Positions 11,341 to 22,789 are shown, counted from the stretch's first letter. The stretch is DNA of 64,000 nt from Aquarana catesbeiana (GCF_042186555.1 NC_133334.1:27066971-27130970), one strand, 5' to 3'. A program made the numbers and translations. Notes: generated by a model from the sequence alone, not told the origin.

Positions 11341-12900
11341 TCTGCACCCTCTGACAGTCTCTTGTATCATCTCCACAGTCTCCTGTATTATCTCCGCACA
11401 CTCTCTGACAGTCTCCTGTATTATCTCTGCACACTTTCTGACAGTCTCCTGTATTATCTCCACACACTCTCTGACAGTCTCCTGTATTATCTCAGCACAC
11501 TCTCTGACTGTCTCCTGTATCATCTCCGCACACTCTCTGACCATCTCTTGTATCATCTCCGCACACTCTCTGACAGTCTCCTGTATTATCTCCGCACACT
11601 CTCTGACAGTCTCCTGTATTATCTCCGCACACTCTCTGACAGTCTCCTGTATTATCTCCGCACACTCTCTGACTGTCTCCTGTATTATCTCCACACACTC
11701 TCTGACAGTCTCCTGTATTATCTCCGCACACTCTCTGACAGTCTCCTGTATTATCTCCACACACTCTCTGACCGTCTCCTGTATTATCTCTGCACACTCT
11801 CTGACTGTCTCCTGTATTATCTCCACACACTCTCTGACAGTCTCCTGTATTATCTCCACACACTCTCTGACAGTCTCCTGTATCATCTCCGCACACTCTC
11901 TGACAGTCTCCTGTATTATCTCCACACACTCTCTGACAGTCTCCTGTATCATCTCCGCACACTCTCTGACAGTCTCCTGTATTATCTCCACACTCTCTGA
12001 CTGTCTTCTGTATTATCTCCACACTCTCTGACAGTCTCCTGTATTATCTCCACACACTCTCTGACAGTTTCCTGTATTATCTCCACACACTCTCTGACAG
12101 TCTCCTGTATCATCTCCGCACACTCTCTGACAGTCTCCTGTATTATCTCCACACTCTCTGACTGTCTTCTGTATTATCTCCACACTCTCTGACAGTCTCC
12201 TGTATTATCTCCACACACTCTCTGACAGTTTCCTGTATTATCTCCACACACTCTCTGACAGTCTCCTGTATCATCTCCGCACACTCTCTGACAGTCTCCT
12301 GTATTATCTCCACACTCTCTGACCGTCTCTTGTATCATCTCCGCACACTCTCTGACTGTCTCCTGTATTATCTCCACACACTCTCTGACAGTCTCCTGTA
12401 TTATCTCCACACACTCTCTGACAGTCTCCTGTATTATCTCCACACTCTCTGACAGTCTCCTGTATTACCTCCACACTCTCTGACCGTCTCCTGTATTATC
12501 TCTGCACACTCTCTGACAGTCTCCTGTATCATATCCGCACACTCTCTGACCGTCTCCTGTATTATCTCTGCACACTCTCTGACAGTCTCCTGTATCATCT
12601 CCGCACACTCTCTGACCGTCTCCTGTATTATCTCCGCACACTCTCTGACAGTCTCCTGTATCATCTCCACACACTCTCTGACAGTCTCCTGTATCATCTC
12701 CGCACACTCTCTGACAGTCTCCTGTATCATCTCCGCACACTCTCTGACAGTCTCCTGTATCATCTCCGCACACTCTCTGACAGTCTCCTGTATCATCTCC
12801 GCACACTCTCTGACAGTCTCCTGTATCATCTCCGCACACTCTCTGACAGTCACCTGTATTATCTCCACACTCTCTGACAGTCTCCTGTATTATCTCTGCA
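11341..12900. repeat. Minisatellite, 33-bp unit, about 47 copies
   Basis: The unit is CTCTCTGACAGTCTCCTGTA followed by TTATCTCCACACA, with spacing of 33 bp (CTCTGACA at 11,403, next at 11,436). Common variants: ACTGTC or ACCGTC for ACAGTC, TATCATCTCCG for TATTATCTCCA, and units 4 bp shorter. 33 is 11 codons, so frames on both strands stay open. It starts directly where the 23-bp array ends. Confidence 0.95.
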
Positions 12901-12990
12901 CAGGTATGCACTGCATTATTTTAACTGACAATTGGGCGGTCATGCGACGCTGTACCCAAATAACATTTTTGTCCTTTTTTTCTATCCAGT
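12901..12990 (-). repeat. Fragment of TTAA-flanked CCACTT-type ranid element
   Basis: TTTTAACTGACAATTGGGCG, GTCATGCGACG, GTACCCAAATAACATTTTTG and a T-rich end match the reverse complement of the element at 17.0 kb. The fragment sits immediately at the right edge of the 33-bp array, which suggests that the array grew next to or inside this element. Confidence 0.55.
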
Positions 12991-13393
12991 AATACACATA
13001 CACAGAGTGACTGTTCATTTTTTGACACTGTCCAGTTTGTAGAGGCCGATCTGCTGACAGCCTTACAGTGGAATTAAACCCTCCTATCCTTTACAGCCAA
13101 GAAAGTTGCTTTTGTTTGATCTGCAACTGCCATGGTGCTGCACGTGTGATTAGTTATGACACCAGCCATTTGATGGTCTGGCAGTTTGGATGCGGACACA
13201 AGCAAATGTGACAGTTGGCAATACTGGCATTCCAGGAATGTAACTGTTTTTTTAAACGTGTTTAGTTCCGCTTTATGATTTACTGCTGTTCAAGGGGCTC
13301 TGGGCTTCAGCAAAATGGCCGCCTCCAGCAAGAAGAAACAGGAGCAATGCTGGAGGCAATTTGCAGCACACACTCATTTTGGTAGCAGAATTA
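12991..13393. other. Intergenic, no feature seen
   Basis: Moderately AT-rich sequence without long frames, tandem repeats or recognisable transposon motifs. Confidence 0.5.
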
Positions 13394-13397
13394 TTAA

Positions 13398-13748
13398 AGT
13401 GGAGTTCCACCCAAAAATGGAACTTCCACTTTTTGGAATCCTCCCCCCCTCCTGGTGTCACATTTGGCACCTTTCAGGGGGGAGGAGGGAGCAGATACCT
13501 GTCTAATACAGGTATTTGCTCCCACTTCCTGGCATAGATCACCGCGGAGCTTGCGGTGACCTGCGCCACTTCCGGCGCCTACGCTCTCCTCCACCGCTGT
13601 GTTCTGTGAGACAGCCGAAGGACGGATCGGCTTCTGCTGTCGACATCGCGGGCACCCTGGACAGGTAAGTGTCCATATATTAAAAGTCAGCAGCTGCAGT
13701 ATTTGTAGCTGCTGGCTTTTAATTTTTTTTTTTCAGCGAACCTTCGCT
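13398..13748. mobile_element. TTAA-flanked non-autonomous transposon (MITE)
   Basis: TTAA sits on both sides (13,394-13,397 and 13,749-13,752). The left end reads AGTGGAGTTCCACCC and the right end is imperfectly complementary. TTAA duplication is a property of the piggyBac and Kolobok superfamilies; the short size and lack of coding fit a MITE. The end sequence matches the style of the element at 30,908. Confidence 0.6.
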
Positions 13749-13761
13749 TTAATATGGAAAG

Positions 13762-14969
13762 TACAGCCATGGTCAAAAGCTTTGAGAATGACACAAATAT
13801 TTTCACAAAGTCTGCTGCCTCGGTTTTATGATGGAAATTTGCATATACTCCAAACTGTTATGAAGAGTGATCAGATGAATTGCAATTAATTGAAATGTCC
13901 CTCTTTGCCGTGAAAATGAACTTAATCCCATAAAAACATTTCCACTGCATTTGTGAAGAAGGCTTCAGGACACCCAAGAAAGTCCAGCAAGTGCCAGGAC
14001 CATCTCCTACAGTGGAATCAGCTGCGGGATCGGGGCACCACCAGTGCAGAGCTTGTTCAGGAATGGCAGCATTTAGGTGTGAGGACATCTACACGTACAG
14101 TGAGGAAAAGACTTTTGGAGGATGGCCTGGTGTCAAGAAGGGCAGCAAAGAAGTCACTTCTCTCCAGGAAAAACATCAGGAACAGACTGATATTCTGCAA
14201 AAGGTACAGGAATTGGACCACTGAGGACCGGGGGAAAGTCATTTTCTCTGATGAACTACCTTTTCCGATTGTTTGGGGCATCTGGAAAATACCTTGTCCG
14301 GAGAAGAAAAATTGAGCGCTACCATCAGTCCTGTGTCATGACAACAGTAAAGCTGGTTGCTTCTCAGCCAATGGAGTGGGGCTCACTCACAATTCTGCCT
14401 AAGAACACAGCCATGAATAAAGAATGATACAAAAACATCCTCCGAGAGCAACTTCTCCCAACCATCCAAGAAGAGTTTGGTGAGGAACAATGCCTTTTCC
14501 AGCATGGTGGAGCACCTTGCCATAAGGCAAAAGTGATAACTAAGTGGCTTGGGGAGCAAAAGATCGAAATTTTGGGTCCTTGTCCAGGAAACCCCCCCCA
14601 GCCCTTAATCCCATTAAGAACTTGTGGTCAATCCTCAAGATGCGGGTGAACAAAAAACTCCACAAATTCTGACAAACTCCAAGCATTGATTAGTGACCAT
14701 CAGTCAGGATGTGGCCCAGAAGTTGATGACAGCATGCCGGGGAGAATTGGAGAGGTCTTAAAAAAGAAGGGTCAACACTGCAAATATTGACTCTTTGCAT
14801 AGACTTCATGTAATTGTCAATAAAAGCCTTTGACACTTATGAAATGCTTGTAATCAAGCTTCAGTATCCCATAGTAACATCTGACAAAAAGATCTAAAAA
14901 CACTGAGGCAGCAGACTTTGTGAAAATTACTATTTGTATCATTCTCAAAACTTTTTGGCCTTGGCTGTA
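13762..14969 (+). mobile_element. Complete-length Tc1/mariner element (1.2 kb), decayed
   Basis: The ends are near-perfect inverted repeats: TACAGCCATGGTCAAAAGCT on the left and, reading inward from the right, TACAGCCAAGGCCAAAAAGT, each continuing with TTGAGAATGA and ACAAAT. The TA at each terminus is the expected target duplication. Length is typical for Tc1. It carries the transposase relic described separately. Confidence 0.85.
13953..14770 (+). pseudogene. Tc1-type transposase relic
   Basis: The first part (to about 14,315) gives the paired-like DNA-binding region with STRTVRKRLLEDGLVSRRAA and the start of the catalytic domain (WTTEDRGKVIFSDE, first Asp). Further pieces in shifted frames include MTTVKLVASQPMEWGS, an in-frame stop near 14,427, FGEEQCLFQHGGAPCHKA (second catalytic region, Asp replaced by Gly in the usual QQD position) and a garbled NPIKNLW region near 14,605. 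The enzyme is dead, though the flanking inverted repeats are well kept. Confidence 0.8.
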
Positions 14970-15001
14970 TGTTCCTTGCAAAAAAACATAATTTTTTTAA
15001 T

Positions 15002-15965
15002 AACCACTTCACATCCCGTATATAGTCATATGACATCCGCAGGAGGAATCTCCCATCCTGGGCAAGCGTCATATGACGTCCTGGGCTTCCCGGCCGTCGC
15101 GCCCCTGCCGCGCCACTAAGGACCCGGTGCGCGTGCCTGGCGCCCGCGATTGCCCGTTAACCAAGCAGGACCATGGATCTGTGTGTGTAAACACACAGAT
15201 CCACGTCCTGTCAGGTGAGAAGAGACCGATCATGTGTTCCCAGTACAGAGGAACATCAATCGGTCCCCTCCCCTTGTAAGTCCCCTCCCCCTACAGTTAG
15301 AATCACTCCCTAGGACACACAGTTAACCCTTTGATCACCCCCTAGTATTTAACCCCTTCCCTGCCAGTGACATTTATACAGTAATCAATGAATTTTTATA
15401 GCACTGATTGCTGTATAAATGCCAATGGTCCAAAAATGGGGTCAAAAGTTTCCGATCTGTCCGCCGAAATGTCACAGTCATGATAAAAATCGCAGATCGC
15501 CGACATTACTAGTAAATAAATAAATAAATAAATAAAAATGCCATAAAACTATCCCCTATTTTGCAGACGCTATAACTTTTGCGCAAACCAATAAATATAC
15601 GCTTATTGCGATTTTTTTTTAACGAAAAATATGTAGAAGAATACATATCGGCCTAAACTGAGGAAAAAAAAAAAAAAATGGGATATTTATTATAGCAAGA
15701 AGTAAAAAAATATTGTGTTTTTTTTTCAAACTTGTCGCTTTTTTTTTGTTTATAGCGCAAAAAATAAAAACAGCAGAGGTGATCAAATACCACCAAAAGA
15801 AAGCTCTATTTGTGAAGAAAAAATGATAAAAATTTCATTTGGGTACAGTGTTGCATGACTGTGCAGTTGCCATTCAAAGTGCGACAGCGCCGAAAACTGA
15901 AAATTGGCTTGGGCAGGAATTTCAGAGACATCTGCGTGGGTTCCTGCACAGATTCCTATTGAGAT
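15002..15965 (+). mobile_element. TTAA/CCACTT-type ranid element, copy A
   Basis: It begins AATAACCACTTCACATCCC and shares with copies at 17.0 and 19.5 kb, in the same order: CACAGATCCACG-type and CAGTGA blocks, CCCCTTCCCTGCCAGTGACA, CACTGATTGCTGTATAAATG, ATCGCAGATCGCCGACATTA, CCCCTATTTTGCAGACGCTA, ACATATCGGCCTAAACTGAG and the CACCAAAAGAAAGCTCTATT signature. The right end is diverged and followed by a 17-C run (15,969-15,985). No coding. It is a non-autonomous DNA element by structure; the superfamily is inferred from TTAA at the ends of the complete copy at 25.75 kb. Confidence 0.65.
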
Positions 15966-16111
15966 CGCCCCCCCCCCCCCCCCCCCAAAATTGCAAGAAG
16001 TAGCGCAGGAACAAATTTTGGGAATCTTTGCGGCACCACACCGATTCGCACTGTGCAGGCAATAGGCAGTGATCTGACATGTGTTAGTAAGAAGCCGATT
16101 CACGATTGGAT

Positions 16112-16984
16112 TTTCCGATGGGAAATGTGTGATGACAGGCTGTTGGTGGAAAATCCGACCGTGTGTACGCTCCATCGGACAATTGTTGTCGGATTTTCCC
16201 TGGACAAATGTTGGATGGCAGGCTTTAAAATTTTCCACGGACAAATGTCTGTTGTCGGATTTTCCGAGCGTGTGTACACAAGTCCGTCGGACAAAAGTCC
16301 AAAGTACAAACACGCATGCTCGGAAGCAAGGACGACCCGGGAGCGGTCGGTCTTGTAAACTAGCGTTCGTAATGGAGAATTATGAAATCTGGAAATGCAG
16401 CGCACAATTCTCTTCTTTAATGGGATAATAATGAAGCTGCTTTGCTGGTGATACCGATGGAGTTATTACAAACACATTTTCAAAGGCTTTTTTTTTCTAG
16501 TGATATCAAGAATAATATTATTTTTTTATTTTTTATTTGGCCAAGTTACCACAACACAACTATCCCGTAGTTTTTAAGATCAAAGATACAACTATGTTGG
16601 TGTCCCTTGTTAATTTTACATTGTATTTTTTAAAATGTAACTGCCGACTCCCAAACTGTCATTTGAAGTAAAACACATAGACAAGTATTATTCTACACAA
16701 TATTTTTTATTGTGCATTAAAAAAAGAAAACAAATAAAATTAGACATGATATCTGCCAATAGAACTTAACCAAAAAGTGCATTCTATGCATCCAAAAATA
16801 TAGAAAATATAACAAATCAAATCATTATTATTCAACCAAAAAATAAAATAAAAGCCTCATGCATGTGCCCTGCTTCTTAATATAGGGGGTCACCAATGCC
16901 AAGAGTTGGTGAAAGCAGGGGTCCATCATTCGGAGATAATTCCCAAAATCCGTGGGCACGCTTGTGCCCAATTCGCTAGCGGGG
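16112..16984 (-). mobile_element. Old Harbinger/PIF relic
   Basis: The subterminal part (16,112-16,320) is full of GTCGGATTTTCC, GTCCGTCGGAC and GTGTGTAC motifs like those inside the ends of the 37.7-50.3 kb Harbinger. The next part follows that element's left arm in order: a CGGTC/TAGTAAACTAGCGTTCGTA-like stretch near 16,350, an AATGCAGCGCA block near 16,395 and a T-rich stretch. At 16,855-16,975 it has a transposase piece. The right half is missing; a CCACTT-type element starts there. Confidence 0.7.
16855..16975 (-). pseudogene. HARBI1-type transposase fragment
   Basis: Minus-strand residues include FGNYLRMMDPCFHQLLAL, followed by VTPYIKKQGTCMR. This aligns with FRNFLRMTDPVFDRLLAL and LTPYISRQDTCMR in exon 1 of the transposase at 49.3-49.8 kb. 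It is the region just N-terminal to the catalytic core. The fragment lacks both ends and is non-functional. Confidence 0.8.
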
Positions 16985-17587
16985 GAGCCAACCAGCGGGT
17001 CCAGCGGACTCAATGTCCGCCGGCCACCCGCGATCGCTCCAGAGAGAGGCAGAAACGGGCATCTGCCAGTGTAACCAAACAGATCCCCGTTCTGCCAGGG
17101 GAATAGAGTGATATCGCCTGTTCCTAGTGATTAGGAACAGCGATCTCTCTCCTCCTCCAGTCAGCCCAGCCCCCCACAAAGTTAGAAACACCTCCCAGGG
17201 AATACTTTTAACCCCTTGATCACCCCCTAGTGTTGACCCCCTTCCCTGCCAGTGTCATTTATGCAGTAATCAGTGCATTTTTATAGCAAAAAAGTGTCCG
17301 ATCTGTCTGCGGCAATGTCGCAGTCCTGCTAAAAATCACTGATCGCCATCATTACTAGCAAAAAATAATTTTTTTTTTTTTTTTTTTAAATGTCAAAAAT
17401 CTATCCCCTATTTTGTAGACGCGATAAATGTTGCGCAAACCAATCAATAGACGCTAATTGGGATTTTACCAATAATATGTAGCAGAATACATATTGGCCT
17501 AAACTGAGGAAGAAATTTGTCTTTTTTACATTTTTTTTTTGTGATATTTATTATAGCAAAAAGTAAAAAAAAAACAAAAAAAACCAA

Positions 17588-17646
<59 letters not shown>

Positions 17647-17885
17647 TTTTTTTTCAAAATTGTCGCTGTTTTTTTGTTTATAGCGCAAAAAATAAAAACC
17701 CGCAGAGGTGATCAAATACCACCAAAAGAAAGCTCTATTTGTGGGGAAAAAAAAGACATCAATTTTGTTTGGGTGCAGCTTTGCACGACCGCGCAATTGT
17801 CAGTTAAAGCGACGCAGTGCCGTATTGCAAAAAATGGTTCGGTCAGGAAGGGGGGTAAATTCTTCCGGGGGCTGAAGTGGTTAAA
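16985..17885 (+). mobile_element. TTAA/CCACTT-type ranid element, copy B
   Basis: It has the same ordered blocks as copy A and ends CCGGGGGCTGAAGTGGTTAA, the complement of the family start. It includes an (AT)n run at about 17,592-17,629 followed by a 25-T run. No coding. The TTAA at the right end fits the family's target site. Confidence 0.65.
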
Positions 17886-17887
17886 GA

Positions 17888-18152
17888 CTCCTTTTGCACT
17901 TGTGCGACCTGAAAGTCGCGCAATTTTTTTTTTTGCCGCAATTTTTTTGACGCGATTTGAAGCAATGCCTGTGTGATGTTGAGGTCTAGGGAACCTCCAG
18001 TCGCCTTCAAAGTCGGACCACAGTAGTGCAGGGACTACTTTGAAGTCGAATAGATATGAACGGTACTCATTGAAAATCGCGGAGTACGACTTGTCTTGCG
18101 ACTTTGCAGTCCCAAGTCGCAGGACAAGTCGCACAAGCGCGAAAGGGGCCTA
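17888..18152. mobile_element. MITE with GTCGCACAAG-type internal palindromes
   Basis: It matches the element at 23,597-23,875 in the opposite sense: both have CAAGTCGCA, GACTTTGCAGTCCCAAGTCG, an ATGAACGGTACTCATTG-like block, AGTAGTGCAGGGACTACTTT and GCAATTTT/GCGATTTG ends. Non-coding, about 265 bp. Confidence 0.6.
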
Positions 18153-18807
18153 AACAGTTGGGATTGGAAAACGTATGTAAAAACAGTATACGGAACTTAA
18201 TAACCAAATAAAAACTGTAGAATGAAAAGTGACAGCACATAAGAAATTAATCAGAGTTGACACCCAAGAAATACATGCAAAATACATAGAGATCCCAGAG
18301 TTCTCCAGTAGCACGCCTTCAGTGTCTTGTGTTGGCCTCTAGGTGGCACACTTCTCTCTCATTAGACCATATTTGCTGAAATGGAAAAGGATATAGATTG
18401 GCAGGATGCAGCTGAAGTATTTACCTCTCTATAAACTTTCACCTTGTGTCTGTGGAGTAGAACAATATTTGCATTACTGCTCCTTTGTTTCTGGAAGAAA
18501 TCAATGAACGCACGTCTGTTGCAGGATTTTGATTTGAACTAGCACAGGACCTTTGTTCAAAGTCCAGGATTTATAAAGCTTGTCTAAAATTTCAGAAAGC
18601 AGGGGGCGGAGAGCTGAAAACACACACTGTGAGAGCTGATTGGTGGGAAGAGACACCCCCCAACACAGCACACAGGAACAGAGCTGAGGCTGTCAATCAC
18701 AGGCTGTGTGCTGGATCTCCCCCATTTTTCTCTTGGTGTCAGGAAAACTTGTTCAGAAGTGATTCATACAGAGAGCAGAAGAGCAAGGCAGCAGACAGAA
18801 ATGACAC
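18153..18807. other. Intergenic, no gene seen
   Basis: No long frame or tandem repeat. The phrase GGGGGCGGAGAGCTGAAAAC near 18,602 and ACAGAGCTGAGGCTGTCAAT near 18,675 may belong to a dispersed repeat that I cannot name. Confidence 0.4.
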
Positions 18808-19211
18808 TTAGAACCCTTTCACACTGGGGCGCTTTGCAAGCGCTACAGGGGTAAAAATAGCGCCTGCAAAGCGCCCTGAAAGAGCCGCGCCTGTCTCTCC
18901 AATGTGAAAGCCCCGAGGGCTTTCACACTGGAGCAGTGCGCTGGCAGGACGCTAAAAAAAGTCCCGCTAGCGGCATCTTTGGAGCGGTGTGTATGCTGCT
19001 CCTTCACCACTCCTGCCCATTGAAATGAATGGGGCAGCGCGGCTATATCGCCGGCATAGCGCTGTATTTAACCCTTTCTTGGCTGCTAGTGGGGGGTAAA
19101 AGCGCCCCGCTAGCGGCTGAACAGCGCAACGAAATTGACGCTAAATCAGCGCTAAAAATAGCGGCGCTTCACCGCCGGTGCACCCACCACCCCAGTGTGA
19201 AAGTAGCCTTA
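18808..19211. mobile_element. MITE with CCTTTCACACTGG ends
   Basis: The left end reads CCCTTTCACACTGGGGCGC and the right end CACCCCAGTGTGAAAG, which are reverse complements. Internally it has AAAATAGCGCC, CGCTAGCGG and (N)GCGCTAAAAATAGCGGCG motifs. A second copy lies at 22,790-23,217, and a relative with CCTTTCACACAGG ends at 21,712-21,932. Non-coding. Confidence 0.7.
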
Positions 19212-19390
19212 GGGGGAGATTTACTAAAACTAAAGAGTACAAAATCTGGTGCAGCTCTGCACAGAAACCAATCAGCTTCCAGTTTTTTTTTGTCAAAGCT
19301 TAATTGAACAAGCTGAAATTAGAAGCTGATTGGCTCCCATTCACAGCTGCACCAGATTTTGCACTCTCCATTTTTAGTAAATCAACCCCC
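19212..19390. mobile_element. Palindromic MITE, ~180 bp
   Basis: The left arm GGGGGAGATTTACTAAAA and right arm TTTTTAGTAAATCAACCCCC pair, and inner blocks AAAATCTGGTGCAGCTCTGC / CAGCTGCACCAGATTTTGCA and AACCAATCAGCTTCCA / AGAAGCTGATTGG also pair, so most of the element folds into a hairpin. It abuts the MITE to its left. Confidence 0.75.
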
Positions 19391-19469
19391 CATACTGCTC
19401 TGGACTGAGACAAGTACACACTAGAGAGGGATATGCTTTGTTCATATTTCATCTCTGAGGTTTACAACC

Positions 19470-20862
19470 ACTTTAACCATCTTAAGACCACCCACTGCAC
19501 ATATACTGCGGCAGGGCGGCTCTATTGCGCGAAACGGCGTACCTGTATGTCGTTTTGTGTAATAGATACAGGAGGCGCCGGCACGAGAGCCTGACAGGGG
19601 AGGAGAGAGAGATCATCTGTTCCTAGTGATCAGGAACAGCGATCTGTCTCTACTCCCAGTCAGTCCCCTCCCCCCACAGTTAGAAACACCTCCCAGGGAA
19701 CACTTATCACCCCCCTAGTGTTAACCCCTTCCCTGCCAGTGCCATTTATACAGTGATCAGTGCATTTTTAGCACTGATCACTGTATTGGTGTCACTGGTC
19801 AACAAAAAGTGTCACTTAGGGTCAGATTTGTCCGCCGCAATATCGCAGTCCCGCTTAAAAAAACGCTGATCCCCGCCATTACTAGTAAAAACAATTCAAA
19901 AACTAAAAGTCCCTAAATCTTTCCCCTATTTTGTAGACACTATTACTTTTGCGCAAAGCAATCAATATACGCTTATTGGGATTTTTTTTTTTTTTTTTTA
20001 CCAAAAATATGTAGAAGAATACATATCGGCCTAAACTGATGAAAAGATTTGGGTTTTTTTTACATTTTCTTATTGGATATGTATTATATCAAAAAGTAAA
20101 AAAATATTGCTTTTTTTTTTTTAAATAGTCTTTTTTGTTTATAGTGCAAAAAATAAAAACTGCAGAGGTGATCAAATACCACCAAAAGAAAGCTCTATTT
20201 GTGGGGAAAAAAGAACGTCAATTTTATTTGGGTACAACGTCGCACGACCGCGCAATTGTCAGTTAAAGGGGTTGTAAACCTTTGTGTTTTTTCACCTTAA
20301 TGCATCCTATGCATTAAGGTGAAAACATTTCTGGCAGTGACCGGCCCCCAAGCCCCCCCCCCTGTTTTTACTTACCTGAGCCCTCAAACCTGACCCACGG
20401 GGACGCGCTGTCTCTCTGCTAGGGGGTTCTCGGCTCTTGATTGGATAGATTAATAGCAGCGCAGCCATTGGCTCCCGCTGCTGTCGATCAAATCCAATGA
20501 CGTGGGCGCCAGGGGCGTGGCCTAGTCCTGCATTCAGCCTCTATGGATGCTGAATGCTGGACTCGGGAGGGCCCCCCGCAAGGTAACCCCCAGCAGAGCG
20601 TTTTTCCCAGGGGGTTATCTGATGTGGGGAGGAGCCGCGAGAGCCGCCGAGGGACCCCAGAAGACGATGTTCGGGGCCACTCTGTGCAAAACGAGCTGCA
20701 CAGTGGAGGTAAGTATGACATGTTTGGTATTTTTTTTTTTTTTTTTTAAAACGAACCTTTAGTGTCACTCTGAAGTAACGCAGTGCCGTATTGCAAAAAA
20801 TGGCCTGGTCATTGAGGGGGTAAATCCTTCCGGGGGGGGGGGGGGCTGAAGTGGTAAAATAA
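19470..20862 (+). mobile_element. TTAA/CCACTT-type ranid element, copy C (interrupted)
   Basis: Blocks shared with copies A and B run from about 19,570 to 20,266, stop within CAATTGTCAGTTAAAG, and resume at about 20,776 (CGCAGTGCCGTATTGCAAAA) to end with CTGAAGTGGT at about 20,857. A second element inserted between them. A 14-G run sits near 20,834. Non-coding. Confidence 0.65.
20267..20775. mobile_element. T2/Kolobok-like MITE nested in copy C
   Basis: It begins after TTAA with AGGGGTTGTAAACC and has an internal 30-bp hairpin (CACCTTAATGCATCCTATGC pairing with the sequence that follows). The same family occurs at 22,237-22,698 and 33,265-33,767, sharing AACAAACATGTCATACTTAC, TTTGCACAGAG and ACCTTAATGCATAGGATT. 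TTAA plus an AGGG/AGTGG start fits the Xenopus T2 type MITEs of the Kolobok superfamily. The right boundary is degenerate. Confidence 0.6.
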
Positions 20863-21364
20863 ATTTAAAGCCAAAAATGCAAAATTTTACATGTGTGTAA
20901 TAAATGAAAATTTTCTCTAGAGGGGAAGTGGTTGAGTTCTCTAGGTCTATACTAGGTGTGATCACCGACCTTCCCTGGATGCAGAATGGGGCCCCTTGTT
21001 TAACACACGGGGAGCCCGATCAGGGACTGCAAGCTAAGCAATGTACAGTGACCTGAAATCCCTTCTGCTTGTTATTTTTCTCCTTCATTGGAGACACAAA
21101 GCTGACATTCCTCTGTAAATCCTTAAAACTGGGGAGGGATAAAGGGCGAGCAAACCTGAGAAAATACCCAACCATGCGTCAAATCTTATTATCTCTGTGA
21201 TTGCACAGGGGGGGAGGGGGGGGCTCTGCGTCCTGCACACCTCGCTGAACCACGCCCGCCCACCGCCCGACACTCCCAGTTTTATAATATGGGCTCCCTG
21301 ACTGTACAGTCCGTCCTGGGTCATTATGGGATGGCTGGCCATCTCGCTGTGCCGCAGTCATAAT

Positions 21365-21475
21365 CATACCTCCCAACATTTTGGGATGGGAATGAGGGAC
21401 ACCTACTAGCAAACGTATGTAGGCATAGGACACGCCTCCTGCCACACCCCCTTAAAGGAGTATTAACCAAAAAAA
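21365..21475 (+). repeat. Dispersed repeat, CCTCCCAACATTTT family
   Basis: CCTCCCAACATTTTGGGATG, GGAATGAGGGACACC and CACCCCCTTAAAGGAG match the start of the copy at 53,232-53,345. A related block, CCCAACTGTCCCGGATTTCG repeated, lies at 21,950-22,060, continuing to about 22,180 in the opposite sense to 53,345-53,550. Confidence 0.6.
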
Positions 21476-21711
21476 AAAGGTTGATTAAATCCACAAGTGC
21501 TTTTTTTTTTTAACCTATATTCTCACCTTACCATACACACGGGTCGAACTGCGGCCAGTTTTTATTGAACCGGCCGATGTTGCCCGGCATTCGGCCCCGT
21601 GTGTGCTTGGCTTGACCTTGATGGTGTGATGGGCAGTGGTTCACTAGGGAAGGACAGTGCAGCAAGGTGGGGGCGATAGGAGATCCAGTAACCCATGCCA
21701 CCTTAGGCCCC

Positions 21712-21932
21712 TTTCACACAGGCATCTCCACTAAGTGGAGTCCCCATGGAGCAGGCGGATGACAGGTCCTGTCTGCTCCGCCATGCTAAACGAACACGGA
21801 CACAGTCCTGCTATCTTCTATGGGGCAATCGGATAGAAATGGTCCACCTGTCCGTTTCCATCCGATCTGACAGAGGGTTAAAAAAAAAGGCTGACAGGCA
21901 GACCTGATCAGACAGCCCCTGTGAAAGAGGCC
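21712..21932. mobile_element. MITE with CCTTTCACACAGG ends
   Basis: The left end CCCCTTTCACACAGGCATC and right end GCCCCTGTGAAAGAGGCC are inverted repeats. Internal CCGTTTCCATCCGATCTGAC and AATCGGATAGAAATGG blocks also form short inverted matches. No coding. Confidence 0.6.
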
Positions 21933-22236
21933 TTCGGCTGTGTCAAAGCTCCCAACTGTCCCGGATTTCGAGGGACTGTCCCGGATTTCGAGGGACTGTC
22001 CCTGATTTGGAACAAAGTCCCTCTGTCCCTCTTTCCCCCTAATTTGTCCCTCATTTTGATCTGATCTATATAGTTGTATTAAAAATGCACTTTTTATCTT
22101 TCAAAAAGTGTTTCCCAGTGCTAAACCTTTCATCTGATTTCTAAATTGTTACATTTGTAAATTGCAAAAGCCAATATAAAGGAATAGTAATAAAGTGGTA
22201 AAAAAAAAAAAGCACGTGTGGATTTAACTTATCTCA

Positions 22237-22698
22237 AAGGGTTACTAAACCCTCGTTTTTTAAAAAAAAATAACAAACATGTCATACTTACCTCCTTTGT
22301 GCAGTTGGCTTTGCACAGAGCGGCCCCGACTCTCGTCTTCTGGGGTCCCTCAGCGGCGCTCCTGGCTCCTCCTCCTCTCGAGTGCCCCGTCGGAGAAGCG
22401 ATCTCCTTCGGGACACCCATGCGGGCGCGCTCTCATGTCCTGCTGCTGCGTCTATTGACACAGACAGCAGGACTCGGCCCCGCCCCCCCCCCCGGCGCCC
22501 CCGTCATTGGATTTGATTGACAGGAGCGGGGGCCAATGGCTGCGCTGCTATCAATCTATCCAATCAGGATATGAGACACTGGCTGGAGCTGTAGTGCTCG
22601 TTCCCGGGGTGAGAGAGAACGGGTTTAGGTAAGTAAAACGGGGGGTCTGCTGCATGACAGAAGGTTTTTCACCTTAATGCATAGGATTTACAACCCTT
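22237..22698. mobile_element. T2/Kolobok-like TTAA MITE
   Basis: The ends AAAGGGTTACTAAACCC and GATTTACAACCCTTT are inverted; TTAA follows the right end (22,699-22,702) while the left TTAA has decayed to TCAA. It contains ACATGTCATACTTACCTCC and an ACCTTAATGCATAGG end hairpin half, shared with the copies at 20.3 and 33.3 kb. Confidence 0.65.
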
Positions 22699-22789
22699 TT
22701 AATTCCCTTTTAAAGGGGCGTGGTAGGGGGTGTGTCCCATGTCTACATACTTTTGTTAATAGGTGTCCATCATTCCCATCTCAGAAAGA

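Noticed and set aside
7923..12031. Overlapping plus-strand frames of 380 to 1,143 codons (His/Pro/Ser-rich)
   Set aside because: They arise from the stop-free 23-bp and 33-bp minisatellites; all forward frames are open alike and there is no domain.
11260..12911. Minus-strand frames of IIQETVRECVE-type repeats
   Set aside because: The 33-bp unit equals 11 codons, so frames stay open by periodicity alone.
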